Origin: Fodinibacter sp038330415
GTDB taxonomy: Bacteria; Actinomycetota; Actinomycetes; Actinomycetales; Dermatophilaceae
Direction: 5' to 3'
NCBI GenBank assembly: GCA_038330415.1
Contig: JBBQNZ010000158.1
Coordinates: 1-8,960, forward strand
Length of the DNA: 8,960 nt
Position numbers and translations under genes: made by a program. Of the stretch, positions 7,396-8,960 are shown in pieces. Positions within the stretch are counted from its first letter, which is position 1. Every line of letters starts with the position of its first letter. Below the pieces are notes generated by a model. That model was not told where the DNA came from. It made no database searches and worked only from the letters and a program-made list of their open reading frames with translations.

Positions 7396-7399
7396 ATCG

Positions 7400-7404
7400 C
7401 CTCC
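7400..7404 (-). promoter_or_regulatory. disA ribosome binding site next to an overlapping GATGTG start
   Basis: On the - strand GGAGG is followed by CGAT and then GTG 7395, a short 4-base spacing. An ATG (7397-7395) overlaps the GTG by one base but is out of frame (ATG TGC CCA). Ribosomes choosing it would not make DisA, so the motif may lower initiation. Confidence 0.6.
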
Positions 7405-7421
7405 GTCGTAATGGGTCCCCG

Positions 7422-7440
7422 GGCCGTGGAGTCCACGGCC
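7422..7440. promoter_or_regulatory. Palindrome in the disA leader, candidate operator or 5'UTR hairpin
   Basis: GGCCGTGGA (7422-7430) and TCCACGGCC (7432-7440) are exact reverse complements around a single central G. As RNA the loop would be three or more bases. It lies between the candidate -10 at 7455-7450 and the GGAGG at 7404-7400, so it would be at the very start of the transcript. It could bind a dimeric repressor or fold as a 5' hairpin. Confidence 0.55.
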
Positions 7441-7449
7441 AGTGAGGGC

Positions 7450-7455
7450 ATCCTA
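7450..7455 (-). promoter_or_regulatory. Candidate -10 element of disA
   Basis: TAGGAT on the - strand (7455-7450) fits TANNNT and stands in a relatively AT-richer patch (CGATAGGATG). Transcription would begin near 7443, with a leader of about 48 bases. No convincing -35 is seen. Confidence 0.4.
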
Positions 7456-7480
7456 TCGGGGCGCCGCCACACGGCGCTGC

Positions 7481-7576
7481 GCGCTCCGGGTTGCGACTTC
7501 TCGCACGGCGGGCGCGGTCAGCCGGGCTGCGCTCCGGGTTGCGACTTCTCGCACGGCGGGCGCGCTCAGCCGGGCT
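7481..7576. repeat. 48-bp tandem direct repeat spanning the radA stop codon
   Basis: Two adjacent units, 7481-7528 and 7529-7576, match at 47 of 48 positions (G at 7517, C at 7565). Each unit contains a small hairpin TGCGA-CTTC-TCGCA, flanked by GC-rich sequence that can extend the stem imperfectly (CCG with CGG, GCGC with GCGC). The second unit includes the last radA codons and its TGA (complement of 7566-7568); the first is a downstream copy. It may be a REP-like intergenic element or a duplicated 3' end acting as a terminator. Confidence 0.92.
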
Positions 7577-8960
7577 GGAGCAGGCCGCGGGTGACGGCCT
7601 GCGCCACCGTGTCGGCCTCGAGCACCCGGATGCCGGCCGGCACCGGACCGCCGCCGATGACTCCCGGCGGCACCACCGCCCGGGTGAAGCCGAGGCGGTG
7701 CGCCTCGGCGAGCCGGCGGTGCGCGCCGGTGACCGGCCGGATCTCGCCGGCCAGGCCGACCTCGCCGAAGGCGATGGTGCCCCCCGGCAGCGGCCGCTCG
7801 GTGATCGCCCCCGCCAGCGCCAGGCTGATGGCGAGGTCGGCGGCCGGCTCGGTGAGCCGGACCCCGCCCACAGTGGACAGGTAGGCGTCGCTGCCGCCGA
7901 TCGGGGCGTTGGCCCGCTTGTCGAGCACGGCCAGAATCATGTTGACCCTGGCGGAGTCGAGCCCCGAGGTGGCCCGACGCGGCGTGGCCAGGATGGACTT
8001 GGTGACCAGGGCCTGCACCTCGGTGACCAGCGGGCGGCGCCCCTCGAGCGTGACCGTGACGCAGGTGCCGGCGACCTCGGTGGTGCGCCCGGACAGGAAG
8101 AGCCCGCTGGGGTCGGTCAGGCCCACGATGCCGATGTCGGACAGGTCGAAGCAGCCAACCTCGTCGGTGGGGCCGTAGCGGTTCTTGACCGCCCGCACCA
8201 GCCGCAGCCGCGAGTGCCGGTCGCCCTCGAACTGCACGACGACGTCGACGAGGTGCTCGAGCACCCGGGGCCCGGCGATCGAGCCGTCCTTGGTGACGTG
8301 CCCGACGAGCAGCACGGCGATGCCGCGTGCCTTCGCCACCTGGATCAGGGAGGCGGCGACCTCGCGGACCTGGCTGACGTTGCCGGCCGAGCCCTCGACC
8401 TCGGCGCTGCTGATCGTCTGCACCGAGTCGACGACGACGAGCTCGGGCTCGAGGGCGTCGATCTGGCCGAGCACCGTCGCGAGGTCGGTCTCGCTGGCCA
8501 GGTAGAGGGTGCGCGCCATGGCCTCGATGCGCTCGGCGCGGGTGCGCACCTGCGCCGCGGACTCCTCACCGCTGACGTAGAGCACCCGCCGCTCACCGTG
8601 CTCACCGGACCGGGCCGCCCGGGCGGCGACGTCGAGCAGCAGCGTGGACTTGCCGATGCCGGGCTCACCGGCCACGAGCACGACCGCGCCGGGCACGATG
8701 CCGCCGCCGAGCACCCGGTCGAACTCGGGCACCCCGGTGGGGCGGGCGACCGCGCGCCGGACGTCGACCTCGCCGATCGGGATGGCCGGGCGCTCGACCG
8801 CCGTGGCGGCGGTGGTGCGCACGGTGGTCGCCCCGACCTCGGACACGCTGCCCCAGGCCTGGCACTCGCCGCAGCGCCCGACCCACTTCACGGCCTGCCA
8901 CCCGCACTCGGAGCAGCGGAAGGTCGCGCTGGTGCGGGCGGTGCGTCGCGCCGTGGAGGA
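7566..8960 (-). CDS. radA: DNA repair protein RadA (Sms), 5' end outside window
   Basis: RadA is a RecA-like ATPase that drives branch migration of recombination intermediates. The frame is open to the right edge with no start codon in its first 13 codons, so the true start lies beyond 8960, probably by only a few codons. The visible 464 residues are nearly the whole protein. They include the zinc finger C-x2-C-x10-C-x2-C (Cys16, Cys19, Cys30 and Cys33 of the visible part, in FRCSECGW and GRCGECQAW). The RecA-like core has Walker A GEPGIGKST at 98-106, YVSGEES, Walker B LVVVDSVQT at about 174 onward, and the RadA signature KNRYG at 259-263. The Lon-protease-like C-terminal domain includes FGEVGLAGEIRPV and ends GLLQPG. 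The stop lies inside the second unit of a 48-bp tandem repeat. The downstream neighbour is disA, whose product is known to interact with RadA in other bacteria. Confidence 0.96.
   Translation of the reverse strand, partial: SSTARRTARTSATFRCSECGWQAVKWVGRCGECQAWGSVSEVGATTVRTTAATAVERPAIPIGEVDVRRAVARPTGVPEFDRVLGGGIVPGAVVLVAGEPGIGKSTLLLDVAARAARSGEHGERRVLYVSGEESAAQVRTRAERIEAMARTLYLASETDLATVLGQIDALEPELVVVDSVQTISSAEVEGSAGNVSQVREVAASLIQVAKARGIAVLLVGHVTKDGSIAGPRVLEHLVDVVVQFEGDRHSRLRLVRAVKNRYGPTDEVGCFDLSDIGIVGLTDPSGLFLSGRTTEVAGTCVTVTLEGRRPLVTEVQALVTKSILATPRRATSGLDSARVNMILAVLDKRANAPIGGSDAYLSTVGGVRLTEPAADLAISLALAGAITERPLPGGTIAFGEVGLAGEIRPVTGAHRRLAEAHRLGFTRAVVPPGVIGGGPVPAGIRVLEADTVAQAVTRGLLQPG

Noticed and set aside
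7481..7576. The two repeat units as the start of a CRISPR array
   Set aside because: The units abut without spacers and there are only two. One overlaps coding sequence, and no cas gene is present.

Overview
The window is very GC-rich, with codon third positions that are mostly G or C. It looks like the chromosome of a high-GC actinobacterium. The linkage of clpC, mutY, disA and radA, the short actinobacterial type of MutY and an Rv2747-type ArgA all point that way. Several proteins read like Micrococcales (Intrasporangiaceae-like), but that placement is a family-memory inference and not a search result. Seven protein genes are visible, and clpC and radA run off the two ends. I see no tRNA, rRNA, CRISPR array, transposase, phage gene or sign of recent horizontal transfer.

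Layout. On the + strand, bases 1-1398 hold the 3' part of clpC (end of D1, UVR-containing middle region, complete D2 ATPase). It is followed by a perfect 24-bp stem-loop. A gene-free stretch of 333 bases (1399-1731) holds this hairpin, a second GC-rich hairpin and a probable leaderless promoter. The argA-type N-acetyltransferase (1732-2265) follows and converges on the next gene with only 4 bases between the stops. All remaining genes are on the - strand, in transcription order from the right edge: radA (5' end missing), disA, mutY, a MOSC-domain protein gene, and a gene for a secreted, membrane-anchored gluzincin-like metallopeptidase that ends at 2270.

Function. radA, disA and mutY form a genome-maintenance group: recombination-intermediate processing, c-di-AMP synthesis coupled to DNA integrity, and removal of A opposite 8-oxoguanine. 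disA and mutY are 11 bases apart and are probably cotranscribed. disA also has its own candidate promoter and a palindromic leader downstream of radA. ClpC is the Hsp100 unfoldase that feeds ClpP, and its closeness to this group is a known actinobacterial arrangement (Mycobacterium tuberculosis has radA-disA-mutY-clpC1 in one neighbourhood). The MOSC protein and the metallopeptidase are lineage-specific neighbours.

I see no obvious new multi-gene system. The parts most worth a second look are small: a 48-bp tandem repeat across the radA stop codon, a 14-bp tandem repeat across the MOSC gene stop codon, a palindrome in the disA leader, changes in normally conserved active-site motifs of DisA (DGG for DGA) and MutY (SHQT for LQQT), and the uncharacterised metallopeptidase with three 14-residue repeats in its cytoplasmic tail.
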